Positions 1-8,367 of a stretch of DNA of 37,484 nt are shown piece by piece. The number at the start of each line of letters is the position of its first letter. Positions within the stretch are counted from its first letter, which is position 1. The position numbers were made by a program, and so were the translations under genes. The notes beneath the pieces were generated by a model. That model had not been told where the DNA came from. It saw only the letters and a program-made list of their open reading frames with translations, and made no database searches. Location of the stretch: IMG/VR virus record IMGVR_UViG_3300044621_000754, positions 1 to 37,484 of that record; one strand, written 5' to 3'. The DNA is from a virus.

Positions 1-44
1 GTCAATTGATTGAAGACCACACCTGCTGGTCCTACAAAAAGTAA
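1..44 (+). CDS. C-terminal end of an upstream gene (partial)
   Basis: One frame is open from the window edge to a TAA at 42-44 and gives the last residues QLIEDHTCWSYKK. A strong intrinsic terminator follows at once, which supports this being the real end of a gene. Too little is visible to assign a family; since what follows is a virion region, a structural protein is possible but this is inference. Confidence 0.5.
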   Translation, partial: QLIEDHTCWSYKK

Positions 45-45
45 C

Positions 46-69
46 AAAGGGAGCTTCGGCTCCCTTTTT
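46..69 (+). terminator. Rho-independent terminator with UUCG tetraloop
   Basis: GGGAGC (49-54), loop TTCG, GCTCCC (59-64), then five T. Flanking AAA/TTT extends the stem. This is a textbook intrinsic terminator that closes the upstream transcription unit. Confidence 0.93.
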
Positions 70-71
70 AC

Positions 72-78
72 CTAAATA
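72..78 (+). promoter_or_regulatory. Candidate late promoter element CTAAATA
   Basis: CTAAATA sits directly after the terminator and 22 nt before the ATG at 101. It resembles the T4 late -10 box TATAAATA, and no -35 is evident. Similar motifs precede the genes at 2352, 3178, 8368 and 32272. The function is inferred from position and resemblance. Confidence 0.45.
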
Positions 79-100
79 GATTACGCAAAAAGGAAGATCT

Positions 101-1333
101 ATGATTGGATTTAACAAATATCTCGTCGAAGCAAAGAACACACACATGGAACATCTTGAAGATAATGTTCTAAACGGTGGTGTTGATGGAGCAAGACAAT
201 CAATTAACTTTCTTCAGTCACTACGCGACATGCTTGCTGGTAATAGCAATGTAAAAGTAAACACCACTGTGAAGTGGGATGGCGCACCTGCTGTATTTGC
301 TGGCATCGATCCTCGTGATGGCAAGTTCTTTGTAGCCAAGAAAGGTATCTTTAACAAGAATCCTAAAGTCTATAAGACACCAGCTGAAGTGCGCGCTGAT
401 ACATCGGGCGACCTAGCTGATAAACTTGTAACCTGTCTAAAGTATTTACCTGAGTTGGGCATCAAAGGTGTTATCCAAGGTGACCTGATGTTTACTCAGT
501 CAGACTTAAGAACGCAGGAAATTGGCGGTGAATCTTGTGTGACATTTCACCCAAACACTATCGTCTATGCAGTTCCTACCAAAACTAAATTAGCAAAACA
601 GATTCAGAGTGCTAAGATGGGAATCGTCTGGCACACAACTTATACTGGCAGTTCTTTTGAAACAATGAAAGCCAGCTTCGGTAAAAACATTAAAAGTAAA
701 TTAAAAGCAAGCAAAAATGTCTGGTTTGATGACGCGACTTATCGCGATGTGACTGGTACAGCTACCATGACGCAAACTGAAACCGAAGAAGTTACAAAGG
801 TTCTTTCTAGGGCTGGTACATTATTTCAAACTATCAAGCCAGCTATTCTAAATGGCTTTGCTAATGATGAAGAACTGCTTATTATGACTAAGACTTTTAA
901 CAACAGCAAGATTAGAATGGGTCAACCTATTATTGATAATGGCGCATCTCACGTTCGTGGTCTAGTTCAGTTCATCACCGACAAGTTTCAGAAAGATGAA
1001 GACTCAAAGAAAACTGAAGCTGGTAAGCAAGCAGTTCGTGAAAGAAAACAAAGAGTATTAAAGTTCTTCAGCAACAACGATCCTATGGAAATAGCCAAGG
1101 TGTTTGACTTGATGAAACTACTCGTCGAAGCCAAGATTGTTATTGTTTCTAAAATGAACAAAGCAGAAGGCATCGGTACATTCTTAAAAACAGCTGTAGG
1201 ATTTATGGCTACAAGTCAAGAAGGATACGTTGCTATTGATCATACTGGCAAGAACGCAGTCAAAATTGTAGATCGTCTTGAGTTCTCGCGCGCAAACTTC
1301 TCACCAGATATACTAAAAGGTTGGCAAAGATGA
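101..1333 (+). CDS. Ligase/nucleotidyltransferase-like phage protein with capsid-targeting N-terminus (DUF6267-like)
   Basis: This 410-aa protein has an ATG start with AGGAAG 5-10 nt upstream. It begins MIGFNKYLVEAKN, similar to T4 capsid-targeting peptides (cf. MKTYQEFIAE) with a possible prohead-protease site after LVE. VKWDGAPAVFAG around residues 58-69 contains a KxDG motif like motif I of ATP-dependent ligases and capping enzymes; GVIQGDLM near residue 125 could be the acidic motif III; AVKIVDRLEF near the C-terminus could be motif V. I recall such proteins in T4-like cyanophages as DUF6267. The gene overlaps the next start (ATG at 1330 within its last codons). A head-packaged nucleotidyltransferase is a hypothesis; the substrate is unknown. 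Confidence 0.7.
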   Translation: MIGFNKYLVEAKNTHMEHLEDNVLNGGVDGARQSINFLQSLRDMLAGNSNVKVNTTVKWDGAPAVFAGIDPRDGKFFVAKKGIFNKNPKVYKTPAEVRADTSGDLADKLVTCLKYLPELGIKGVIQGDLMFTQSDLRTQEIGGESCVTFHPNTIVYAVPTKTKLAKQIQSAKMGIVWHTTYTGSSFETMKASFGKNIKSKLKASKNVWFDDATYRDVTGTATMTQTETEEVTKVLSRAGTLFQTIKPAILNGFANDEELLIMTKTFNNSKIRMGQPIIDNGASHVRGLVQFITDKFQKDEDSKKTEAGKQAVRERKQRVLKFFSNNDPMEIAKVFDLMKLLVEAKIVIVSKMNKAEGIGTFLKTAVGFMATSQEGYVAIDHTGKNAVKIVDRLEFSRANFSPDILKGWQR

Positions 1334-1725
1334 AAAAGTTTATTCCTTTCTTACTTGAAGAATCTTGTCCTGTTGCTACACAGGATATTCATGTAAACCT
1401 AGAAAATCGTCAGCATGCAATCGACGAATACTATTATGGTCCAGCTAATCCTAACGAGCCAGGAAATTACTGGAAAGATGCAGCCAAACGATGGAAGATT
1501 GACGAAGCTACTGCCAAAACTATGAAGTGTGGAAATTGTGCTGCGTTTGATGAGTCACCGAAGATGTTAAAGTGTATTGAATCTGGTATTGTCAATGATG
1601 TTAAGCACGTTGACGGTGAGAAGACTGTTGATTTAGCAGAGCTGGGTTATTGTAATCTGTTTCACTTCAAGTGTGCTGCCAGTCGATCTTGCACCGCTTG
1701 GCTAGTAAATGGACCAATTAAATGA
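1330..1725 (+). CDS. Small cysteine-rich phage protein with capsid-targeting-like start
   Basis: The ATG at 1330 was chosen over the upstream in-frame TTG at 1321 because it yields MKKFIPFLLEES, matching the MKxFxxFLxE pattern seen on several neighbours (possible cleavage after LLE). The remaining body has a conserved-looking Cys set: KCGNC, KC, GYC, FKC, SC (residues ~60-122), suggesting a bound metal or Fe-S cluster. Similar small CGNC...GYC proteins occur in T4-like phages of unknown role. It overlaps the preceding stop by 4 nt and the following start by 4 nt (ATGA), so it is probably translationally coupled and expressed late with the head genes. Confidence 0.72.
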   Translation: MKKFIPFLLEESCPVATQDIHVNLENRQHAIDEYYYGPANPNEPGNYWKDAAKRWKIDEATAKTMKCGNCAAFDESPKMLKCIESGIVNDVKHVDGEKTVDLAELGYCNLFHFKCAASRSCTAWLVNGPIK

Positions 1726-2324
1726 GATTGTTTGAATCAAAGACCGCCAGCCTGACAATATTTGATATTGATGACACGCTATTCACCACAGATACTAAGA
1801 TCCATATCGTAAAGGGTGGCAAGCGCATCAAGTCGCTGACTCCTGCTGAGTTCAATGTGTATAAAGTAAAGAGCGGAGAGTCACTTGACTTCTCTGACTT
1901 TCGCAGTGCCGAGGTGTTTCAGAAAACAGCCAAGCCGATCGCCACGGTGTTTAAGACAGCCAAGTCTATCATCTCGCGATTCAGCGCATTTGCTAACAAG
2001 AAGATAGTCATCGTCACTGCTCGCGGCGATCTAGACGACAAGAACGTGTTCCTTGATACATTCAAGAAGTATGGCTTCGATATAAGTAAAGTATATGTTC
2101 ACCGCGCTGGTAATGTCGGTGGCGCTGACTCAGCCCAAAACAAAAAGGTAGTCATCCGAGAACTAATCAAGGATGGTAAGTATGAAATGGTTCGCCTGTT
2201 TGACGACGCCAAATCAAACCTAGATGCACTACACGAACTTGAATCTGAGTTCCCAGAGATGAAATTTGAGACCTTTTATGTTGACCATTCAGGGTCCATC
2301 TCAAGGTATAAAACCACTAAATAG
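1722..2324 (+). CDS. HAD-superfamily phosphatase
   Basis: This 200-aa protein shows the HAD motifs in order: motif I FDIDDTLF (nucleophile Asp and acid/base Asp, residues ~14-21), motif II IVTARGD (~97-103), and motif IV RLFDDAKSN (~165-173). Such phage HADs usually hydrolyse phosphate esters, for example 5'(3')-deoxynucleotidase or polynucleotide 3'-phosphatase; the exact substrate cannot be read from sequence. Its start overlaps the previous stop (ATGA). The short N-terminus MRLFESK is a weak echo of the targeting peptides upstream. Its stop codon lies within the CTAAATAG late-promoter-like motif for the next gene. Confidence 0.82.
   Translation: MRLFESKTASLTIFDIDDTLFTTDTKIHIVKGGKRIKSLTPAEFNVYKVKSGESLDFSDFRSAEVFQKTAKPIATVFKTAKSIISRFSAFANKKIVIVTARGDLDDKNVFLDTFKKYGFDISKVYVHRAGNVGGADSAQNKKVVIRELIKDGKYEMVRLFDDAKSNLDALHELESEFPEMKFETFYVDHSGSISRYKTTK
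2317..2323 (+). promoter_or_regulatory. Candidate late promoter element CTAAATA
   Basis: CTAAATA overlaps the end of the HAD gene and lies 28 nt before the next ATG at 2352. The resemblance to the T4 late box and the recurrence before other virion-region genes support it; no biochemical evidence is visible. Confidence 0.4.
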
Positions 2325-2351
2325 TTTCATGTAAGGTGATGGAGAATTGTT

Positions 2352-2633
2352 ATGTCCGACAATAAGGAGAAAACATTTATGACATCGCTAAAAGACATGT
2401 TAAGAAATACCTTTACTGGTAAAGATAATCAAACACTAGATCTAGGTCGTTTACTATGGGCAAAGGGTGTGTTTGTTTATTTCGCCCTAACAATGTACGA
2501 TCTTTACAACAATGGTAAGTTTGATGCTATGGATTGGGCAACTGGTCTTGGCATCGTTCTCGCTGCTGGTGGTGCTGCTCTAGCTATGAAAGCTAAGACT
2601 GAACCAGAACAACCACCTGCACCAAAGAAATAA
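2352..2633 (+). CDS. Small two-helix membrane protein (holin-like candidate)
   Basis: This 93-aa protein has two hydrophobic stretches (about residues 36-53 and 62-80) and a Pro/Lys-rich C-terminal tail. Size and topology fit a phage holin or an inner-membrane assembly factor, but no family motif is recognised. Two starts are possible: ATG 2352 with GGAG 7 nt upstream (chosen) and ATG 2379 with AAGGAG 9 nt upstream, which would give an 84-aa product. Dual starts are known in lambda-type holins, so both may be used; that is inference. Confidence 0.68.
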   Translation: MSDNKEKTFMTSLKDMLRNTFTGKDNQTLDLGRLLWAKGVFVYFALTMYDLYNNGKFDAMDWATGLGIVLAAGGAALAMKAKTEPEQPPAPKK

Positions 2634-2651
2634 AATTAAGGAAACTGCAGT

Positions 2652-3125
2652 ATGAATCTAATCATCGACAACTACGAAACTAAAAACTTTGACATCTCGC
2701 CACTTGCATCAGAAGCATTCTCTGCTCTGGCTGCGCGTAAGTTTGATGAAGAACTAGGTTTAGTTCGTGAAGCTGCTCAACACTTGGACAAAGCATTAGC
2801 TGTTGTTCGCAAGACAACTCTTGGTCGTAAAACTACAGACCAAGATCTTGACAAATTTGATGAGTATGCGTCACAAGCTGAAGAAATCCTAGACGAGTTG
2901 GGCGAATTAGAAGAGCACTATTATATCCGCGACTTCCACGAAGCAGGTATGATTAACTGGTACGAAATTGATATGTCAGAGATCGAAGAACTCGACGAAC
3001 CAGATGCAGTATATGACGAATATGATGACGAAGAATCTGACATTGATGTCGACGATATTGATGATTATCCAGAAGACACCGAATATGGTGCACCAGAGGA
3101 ACTGGACTTCGAAGACAAAGATTAA
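2652..3125 (+). CDS. Acidic phage protein of unknown function
   Basis: This 157-aa protein starts at an ATG preceded by AAGGAAA. The N-terminal ~100 residues are predicted helical; the C-terminal third is strikingly acidic, with runs such as EYDDEESDIDVDDIDD. Very acidic tails occur in T4-like prohead core/scaffold proteins, so a role as an internal scaffold component is possible but unproven. It sits between a membrane protein and the giant head protein gene and is probably expressed late. Confidence 0.65.
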   Translation: MNLIIDNYETKNFDISPLASEAFSALAARKFDEELGLVREAAQHLDKALAVVRKTTLGRKTTDQDLDKFDEYASQAEEILDELGELEEHYYIRDFHEAGMINWYEIDMSEIEELDEPDAVYDEYDDEESDIDVDDIDDYPEDTEYGAPEELDFEDKD

Positions 3126-3131
3126 TTTTTA

Positions 3132-3138
3132 CTAAATA
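3132..3138 (+). promoter_or_regulatory. Candidate late promoter element CTAAATA
   Basis: TTTTTACTAAATAG in the 52-nt gap before the 1345-aa head gene; 39 nt lie between the element and the ATG at 3178. Same motif class as at 72, 2317, 8337 and 32244. Confidence 0.45.
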
Positions 3139-3177
3139 GTATGTGGCTCAGAAAGCTAAGGCAATCCTGGAGATAAG

Positions 3178-6100
3178 ATGAAGTCCTTTATAGAAGTAAT
3201 CAAAGAAGCAGACGAAACTCAAGCTAGACTCAAGTTCATTCAAGATCCAAAGAGTTCTAGCAAATCTATCGCTAATCTCGCAAGAAGCGAAGATCTCGTC
3301 GTACGTAATGCAGCTGAAGAAGAACTAAAGCGTCGTCGTGATTCTGGTGACCAAGATGCAGCTGCTCATGTTCAACCTCCCAAAGATCCTAGCGTACACA
3401 CTGCTCAAACTCAGGTCGGTGGCGAACAAGCACAAGCCCAAGAAAAAGAAACCAAGACCAAGGAAGTCGAGCCTAATAGAATTGCTCCTTTCAAGAAAGG
3501 TTCTGGCAAAGATATTCTAAACAATCTCAAGAAAGGCAAAACCGTTTCTGGTGATGCGCCAAATGCTATCGAACTAAACCCACAATACATCATCCGCGCT
3601 GATGGTATCAAAGAAGCTGCGATGAAGTCAGTTGTGTTCTCGTTCGGTCGCATGAATCCGCCAACAGTCGGACATGAAAAACTGGTAGATAAAATTCAAG
3701 CTGTCGCTAAAGCTAACAAAGCAGACGCTCGTCTTTTCTTGTCAAGAACAGAAGGCGATGATAAGAATCCATTGCCTTATTCCGATAAACTAAAACTAGC
3801 CAAGATGGCATTCCCAGGAATCGTACAAGATACACCAAAGAGTATGTATCCTGCTGGCTTTATCGGCTTGCTTAAAATGCTCGAAGACAAATACGATAAG
3901 GTCATTATCGTTGTCGGTTCCGATCGTCTTGCAAATATCAAATCACTAGCAAACAAGTACAACGGTTCAGAATATAAGTTCGAAGAAATCGAAGTTGTTT
4001 CCGCTGGCGAGCGCGACCCAGACGAAGAAGGTGTCGGCGGAATGTCAGCGTCAAAGATGCGTGCTGCTGCGAAAGCTGGCGATCTAGCCAAGTTCAAGTC
4101 AGGTCTGCCTTCTCGTTTGAAGTCTGCTGCTAAACTTGTGATGGATAAATTAAAACAATATCTTTCTGAAGATCTAGACGAAGCAGTTCTTACATTGAGC
4201 CAACGTCTAAAGCGTCGCACACAAATGCGTCGTGTCAAAGGTAAGATTCGCCTTGGCCAAAGACGCGCTCTTGCTCGTAAAGCCACCTCTAAGGTAATTA
4301 GTAGACGCTCTAAGCGCGTAGCAATCAAGATGATGCGCAAACGCATTCTACGTGGTAGAAAGTATCAAGATCTTTCTTATTCCTCGCGCGCAGCAGTAGA
4401 TCGTCAGATCGCGCGCAGAAAAACAGCCATTGCTCGTCTAGCAAAACGTATCGAGCCAAAACTACGTCAAGCTGAAGGTCGCCGTAGATCTGGTCAGGGC
4501 TTCAAGTCTATTTCGCTTAGTCCGACGCCAGTAAAGAAAAAGAAACTAAGAGAAAGCATGTCACGTGATAATCTGATTCACTCAGTCAATACTATCATGA
4601 AGCGCATCATCGCAGAGCAGAACTATTCTTTAGCTCCGCTCGAACAAGCATCACTAATTAGAAAGTCGAATGAAACTGGTGTTCCTGTCAAGGTCATCAA
4701 AGAAGTCTATGCGCGTGGTGTAGCATCATGGAACATGGGCTTGCGTGAAGATACAACTCCACAACAGTGGGGTTTCGCGCGTGTCAATTCATTCTTAGCT
4801 GGTGGATTCAATGCTCATACAGCCGACAGAGATTTGTTAGAGCAAGATGACGTTGCAACTCATGGAGAGGAAGAAGCCCTTGCCAAAATTGCAGATACAG
4901 ACAACAAGCTATCGTTAGGTCAATATGCATCTAGAGGTTCGACTGATAAAGTTAAGGCTGCAGCCGCAAAAAAATTAGAAGAACTGGGTGGCGAACAACC
5001 AGCGCAGCAGCCAACAGCTACTAATGGTAGAGAAGCACCACAAGGTGATGGTCAACCAGCTGCTGCTGTAAACCTAGCGCCAAAAGTAATGGATGGTCCA
5101 GCGTCTGCTCTAAACACTTATACAGCAGGTGTACAAAGTAATTCACCAAATAGTCAACCTGTTGATGCTCAACCAGATAGAGGAGCATCTCTTTCTCCGC
5201 AAGAAATTGAAACAGCCGTAGATCAACAAAGTACTGAAACAGCTAGTCAGAAAATTAAGCGTGGAAAAGAAATCGGAGCAGAGATCGAACAAGATACAAC
5301 AACCAAAAAAATGAACAAAAAACTAGAAGATCTTGCAGAAAAACATAAATCAAGTTTTATTTCTGGTCCAGATTTAGATAGATTTAATTCTATGATTAAG
5401 GGTTACAAAGATTTTGTTAATGCTGATACAGAAGAAGATCGAGTTGAAGCTCTTCGTTATCTAGCAGAGAATAATCTAATATCCAGTCACAGTGGCGGTA
5501 AAAAGATTTACGTGCATAGCAATGTATTAGGTGGTATGAAAGGAAATGAAACAGTGCATGATGAGTTGAGAAAAAAATTGGCTCCAGATAAAGGAGATAC
5601 ATTCTCATTAGAAGCAAATCGTCTGATCGAAAAATATGGGATAGAGATTGAACCAGGAGATGATCCTGGCAGATTGCTTGCTGACCTAAGTGGAAAACTA
5701 CACGAAGCAGGAATAGCAGCTCTTATACATCCAAGTCCAGAAAACACCGAAGCAGCAGAAAAATTGCGCGATAGATTTGTTAAAGCTGGTGGAGATCTGG
5801 ATATTGCTGAAAAACAAAACGAAGATGCTGCAAAAGAACTTCGTGATTACATACAATTGCTACATGAAGGAGCTGAAATAGTTTCTTCTCAGCAAGTCGG
5901 TGGTCTAGGACCTAACAAGCTAAAAGAGCTTGGTATAACTCCATTAACTGATCCTACTGATGTTATCGTTACTATCAAAGATAAATCTGGAAATCTAATC
6001 AATAAAAAGTTTTCTTTCAAGACTTACGATAATGTAAACAACATTACTATGAAAAACTCTGGTACAGATAAGGCGGGAGAAACTTGGCTCGGCGGAGAAA

Positions 6101-7215
6101 TTGGTAAGAAAATAGATGAAAAATTGAAAAACATGAAATCTAAGTCAAAATATAATTACTGGGCAGATGACATAGATGAAGCTGAGGTAAAAAGACGTAA
6201 AGAAGACTTGAAAAAAGATTACCTTAAAGAATTTGGTGGATCAATGGCAGATCTAGCAAAAACTAAAGATGGCCAAGAACAATTGAAAGATATATGGTTA
6301 AAAGTTCATGGTTGTGGAAATGACGTTGCTACATTGATAACTAATAAGAAAACTAATAAAACCGAAATCAAACCACCTGATTACTACTGTAATCCTAAGG
6401 GAAATTTCAAAGTATCTATTGACGGAACTAAAGTTGTTGTAAACATGGAAGAGTCTCCAGAGGGAGACGAACCAGTAAGAATGCTTCAGCTTGACTTTAA
6501 AACGGAGAAAAGAGGATCAACAAAAATGTTGTGGAGACATATTGTTGTTAAGCCAAAGCCTGCTAAGAAAGCAAGTCCAACAAATAAAGGGGCTAAAGCC
6601 AAAGCTCGACAAGATAATATGACACGCGAGGTTTCTAAATTACCTAAGAAATCTAAAAAACAAAAGAACGAATCCTTCCTATCCTTCGGTGACTTCCTAA
6701 TGGAATCCGCTGACATGGCAGTCGGTAATCAGCCAACTGTAAATCCGAAGCCGATTCACCACAAAGCATCTGGCCATAAGTATCACGTTCATCACATGAT
6801 CAATCCTAATCTAGGAATGATGCATCAAGTCAAGCACGCAGTTGACCGCAAAGACCTAGACATTGATGGTGACACAGATGAATTTGATAAGCCAAAAGCT
6901 GGTATACCAGACGAGATTGGTGTCGGAACAACACCGACCACCAAAAAGATGTTTGCTAAATACAGCAAAGAACTTGCTCACATTCACGCTGGCGAGCCAG
7001 TCGACGAGCAGAAGATTACACCGAAATACACTGGTGATGAGAACTCTTGGTATCTTGATGCATCTGGTCAGAAAGTCCGAGTATACTCACAATCTGATCT
7101 AAAACATCCAGAAGACGTCGGCGAATTCCTAAAGAATCCAACACCAGAAAAAGATATCGGTCCAATGATGTCAATGAAAGACTTCCTAAAAACACAACCT
7201 GAGAAAAAGAAATGA
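3178..7215 (+). CDS. Giant modular head protein with nucleotidylyltransferase domain and DUF5824-like module (possible polyprotein)
   Basis: This 1345-aa protein begins MKSFIEVIKEAD, a capsid-targeting-like peptide with a possible cleavage site after IKE. Residues ~149-320 form an NMNAT/cytidylyltransferase-like domain: GRMNPPTVGHEKL contains the (H/T)xGH signature, VVGSDR follows, and GGMSASKMR resembles the ISxTxxR motif. Residues ~340-445 are extremely Arg/Lys-rich and could bind DNA. Residues ~480-560 (VYARGVASWNMGLR...TPQQWGFARVNSFL) match the DUF5824-type module that recurs in the next gene. A long middle section is unrecognised; near residue 1165 a second targeting-like segment (FLSFGDFLMESAD) precedes a C-terminal module. 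Several LxE/IxE sites suggest prohead-protease processing. The gene overlaps the next one (ATGA at 7212). Confidence 0.75.
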   Translation: MKSFIEVIKEADETQARLKFIQDPKSSSKSIANLARSEDLVVRNAAEEELKRRRDSGDQDAAAHVQPPKDPSVHTAQTQVGGEQAQAQEKETKTKEVEPNRIAPFKKGSGKDILNNLKKGKTVSGDAPNAIELNPQYIIRADGIKEAAMKSVVFSFGRMNPPTVGHEKLVDKIQAVAKANKADARLFLSRTEGDDKNPLPYSDKLKLAKMAFPGIVQDTPKSMYPAGFIGLLKMLEDKYDKVIIVVGSDRLANIKSLANKYNGSEYKFEEIEVVSAGERDPDEEGVGGMSASKMRAAAKAGDLAKFKSGLPSRLKSAAKLVMDKLKQYLSEDLDEAVLTLSQRLKRRTQMRRVKGKIRLGQRRALARKATSKVISRRSKRVAIKMMRKRILRGRKYQDLSYSSRAAVDRQIARRKTAIARLAKRIEPKLRQAEGRRRSGQGFKSISLSPTPVKKKKLRESMSRDNLIHSVNTIMKRIIAEQNYSLAPLEQASLIRKSNETGVPVKVIKEVYARGVASWNMGLREDTTPQQWGFARVNSFLAGGFNAHTADRDLLEQDDVATHGEEEALAKIADTDNKLSLGQYASRGSTDKVKAAAAKKLEELGGEQPAQQPTATNGREAPQGDGQPAAAVNLAPKVMDGPASALNTYTAGVQSNSPNSQPVDAQPDRGASLSPQEIETAVDQQSTETASQKIKRGKEIGAEIEQDTTTKKMNKKLEDLAEKHKSSFISGPDLDRFNSMIKGYKDFVNADTEEDRVEALRYLAENNLISSHSGGKKIYVHSNVLGGMKGNETVHDELRKKLAPDKGDTFSLEANRLIEKYGIEIEPGDDPGRLLADLSGKLHEAGIAALIHPSPENTEAAEKLRDRFVKAGGDLDIAEKQNEDAAKELRDYIQLLHEGAEIVSSQQVGGLGPNKLKELGITPLTDPTDVIVTIKDKSGNLINKKFSFKTYDNVNNITMKNSGTDKAGETWLGGEIGKKIDEKLKNMKSKSKYNYWADDIDEAEVKRRKEDLKKDYLKEFGGSMADLAKTKDGQEQLKDIWLKVHGCGNDVATLITNKKTNKTEIKPPDYYCNPKGNFKVSIDGTKVVVNMEESPEGDEPVRMLQLDFKTEKRGSTKMLWRHIVVKPKPAKKASPTNKGAKAKARQDNMTREVSKLPKKSKKQKNESFLSFGDFLMESADMAVGNQPTVNPKPIHHKASGHKYHVHHMINPNLGMMHQVKHAVDRKDLDIDGDTDEFDKPKAGIPDEIGVGTTPTTKKMFAKYSKELAHIHAGEPVDEQKITPKYTGDENSWYLDASGQKVRVYSQSDLKHPEDVGEFLKNPTPEKDIGPMMSMKDFLKTQPEKKK

Positions 7216-8336
7216 AGACATTCAAAGAACTATACGAAGCTTGTTGCTCTGCTTGCGAAAAACGTAGCGAGATGGAAGAATCTGACTCAGGTCTAGCAGC
7301 GAAAGCTGACAAGTCTGGCATGCCACTATCAACTCTACGCAAAGTTTACAAGCGTGGCGTTGCTGCGTGGAACTCAGGTCACCGTCCAGGAACAACTCCG
7401 CAACAGTGGGGCATGGCTCGCGTCAACTCCTACATCACTAAGGGTAAGGGAACTTATCATGGTGCTGATAAAGATCTGCGCGAAGAGGAACTAGAAGAAG
7501 TCGCAAAGGACAAAGAGTCAGGTCTGCCTAAGAAGTATGTGTCTGGTCTTTCGCCATCTACCGCAAAAGCACGCGCAGCACATTGGGAAAAGATGGACAA
7601 ACTTTCTGACAAAGATCCTGCTGCCTATGAACCAGCTCCTGGCGACGCAACCGCAAAGACCAAAGAATCAAAGCACACCATCAAAGCTCGTAAGATGTTT
7701 GGCGAAGCATGCTGGACTGGATACAAAAGAGTCGGCATGAAAAAGAAAGGCGACAAGATGGTTCCTAACTGTGTTCCTGAAGAAACCGACAGAAATGCGC
7801 GATTAAGAGCTGCTCTTGAGAAAGTCAAGAACGATTTCTCGAAGCCACCAGCTGACCACAAAGATGCTGAACCAAGCAAGCCAACTCCTGCGACCAAACC
7901 AAAAACTGGCGGTGGAATGCCTTACTATCCAGATAGCCATGGCGGAAAACGCTACATGGGCGACAGCGTAGAGATGAATGGTAAGACTATCAAAGAAACA
8001 TCACCAACAGCTGGCAAGAACGTAGTTCCTCCGCCAGCTGGCAATATTGGTACTAGTGGTGGATTAGTCAGAGAAGAAGAAAACGAGAACAAGCCACTAG
8101 GTAAAGTGATGCGCGCTGGTGACGGCAAAAAGAAGTTCAAGGTGTTTGTAAGGAATGAAAAAGGAAATGTAGTAAAGGTTGGCTTCGGCGATCCTAACAT
8201 GGAAATCAAACGCGACGATCCTGCTCGCAGAAAGAACTTCCGCGCACGTCACAACTGCGACACTGCAACTGATAGAACGACTCCGAGATACTGGAGTTGT
8301 AGGCAATGGAGAGCTTCAGCTAAGGTCGAAGCATAA
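7212..8336 (+). CDS. Modular phage head-associated protein (DUF5824 plus C-terminal RHxC/YWSCR module)
   Basis: This 374-aa protein starts MKTFKELYEACC, a very good match to T4-type capsid-targeting peptides (MKTYQEFIAEA), with likely cleavage after LYE. Residues ~35-95 form the DUF5824-like module (VYKRGVAAWNSGHRPGTTPQQWGMARVNSYI) shared with the preceding gene. Next is a segment with SGLPKKYVSGLS and HTIKARKMFGE, then CWTGYKRVGMKKKGDKMVPNC, all commonly seen in structural polyproteins of T4-like phages. The C-terminal ~80 residues include RHNC...YWSCRQW, a plausible metal-binding or fold-defining Cys pair. Role: probably an internal capsid protein; the exact function is unknown. Confidence 0.75.
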   Translation: MKTFKELYEACCSACEKRSEMEESDSGLAAKADKSGMPLSTLRKVYKRGVAAWNSGHRPGTTPQQWGMARVNSYITKGKGTYHGADKDLREEELEEVAKDKESGLPKKYVSGLSPSTAKARAAHWEKMDKLSDKDPAAYEPAPGDATAKTKESKHTIKARKMFGEACWTGYKRVGMKKKGDKMVPNCVPEETDRNARLRAALEKVKNDFSKPPADHKDAEPSKPTPATKPKTGGGMPYYPDSHGGKRYMGDSVEMNGKTIKETSPTAGKNVVPPPAGNIGTSGGLVREEENENKPLGKVMRAGDGKKKFKVFVRNEKGNVVKVGFGDPNMEIKRDDPARRKNFRARHNCDTATDRTTPRYWSCRQWRASAKVEA

Positions 8337-8343
8337 CTAAATA
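8337..8343 (+). promoter_or_regulatory. Candidate late promoter element CTAAATA
   Basis: CTAAATATAGGG overlaps the end of the upstream stop region and lies 24 nt before the dps ATG. Same motif as before other virion genes; late-promoter assignment is by analogy with T4. Confidence 0.45.
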
Positions 8344-8367
8344 TAGGGTTCCCACGGAGATTAATCT

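Noticed and set aside
1540-1720. High-potential iron-sulfur protein assignment for the Cys-rich protein
   Set aside because: GYCNLF resembles part of that signature, but the preceding Cys is not at the required spacing and other Cys do not fit.
3777-4346. 189-codon minus-strand frame in the giant head gene
   Set aside because: Mirror of the Arg/Lys-rich coding region; no start signals.
5860-6120. PD-(D/E)xK nuclease in the middle of the giant head protein
   Set aside because: DPTDVIVTI...FSFKTY is vaguely similar, but I cannot place all catalytic residues with confidence.
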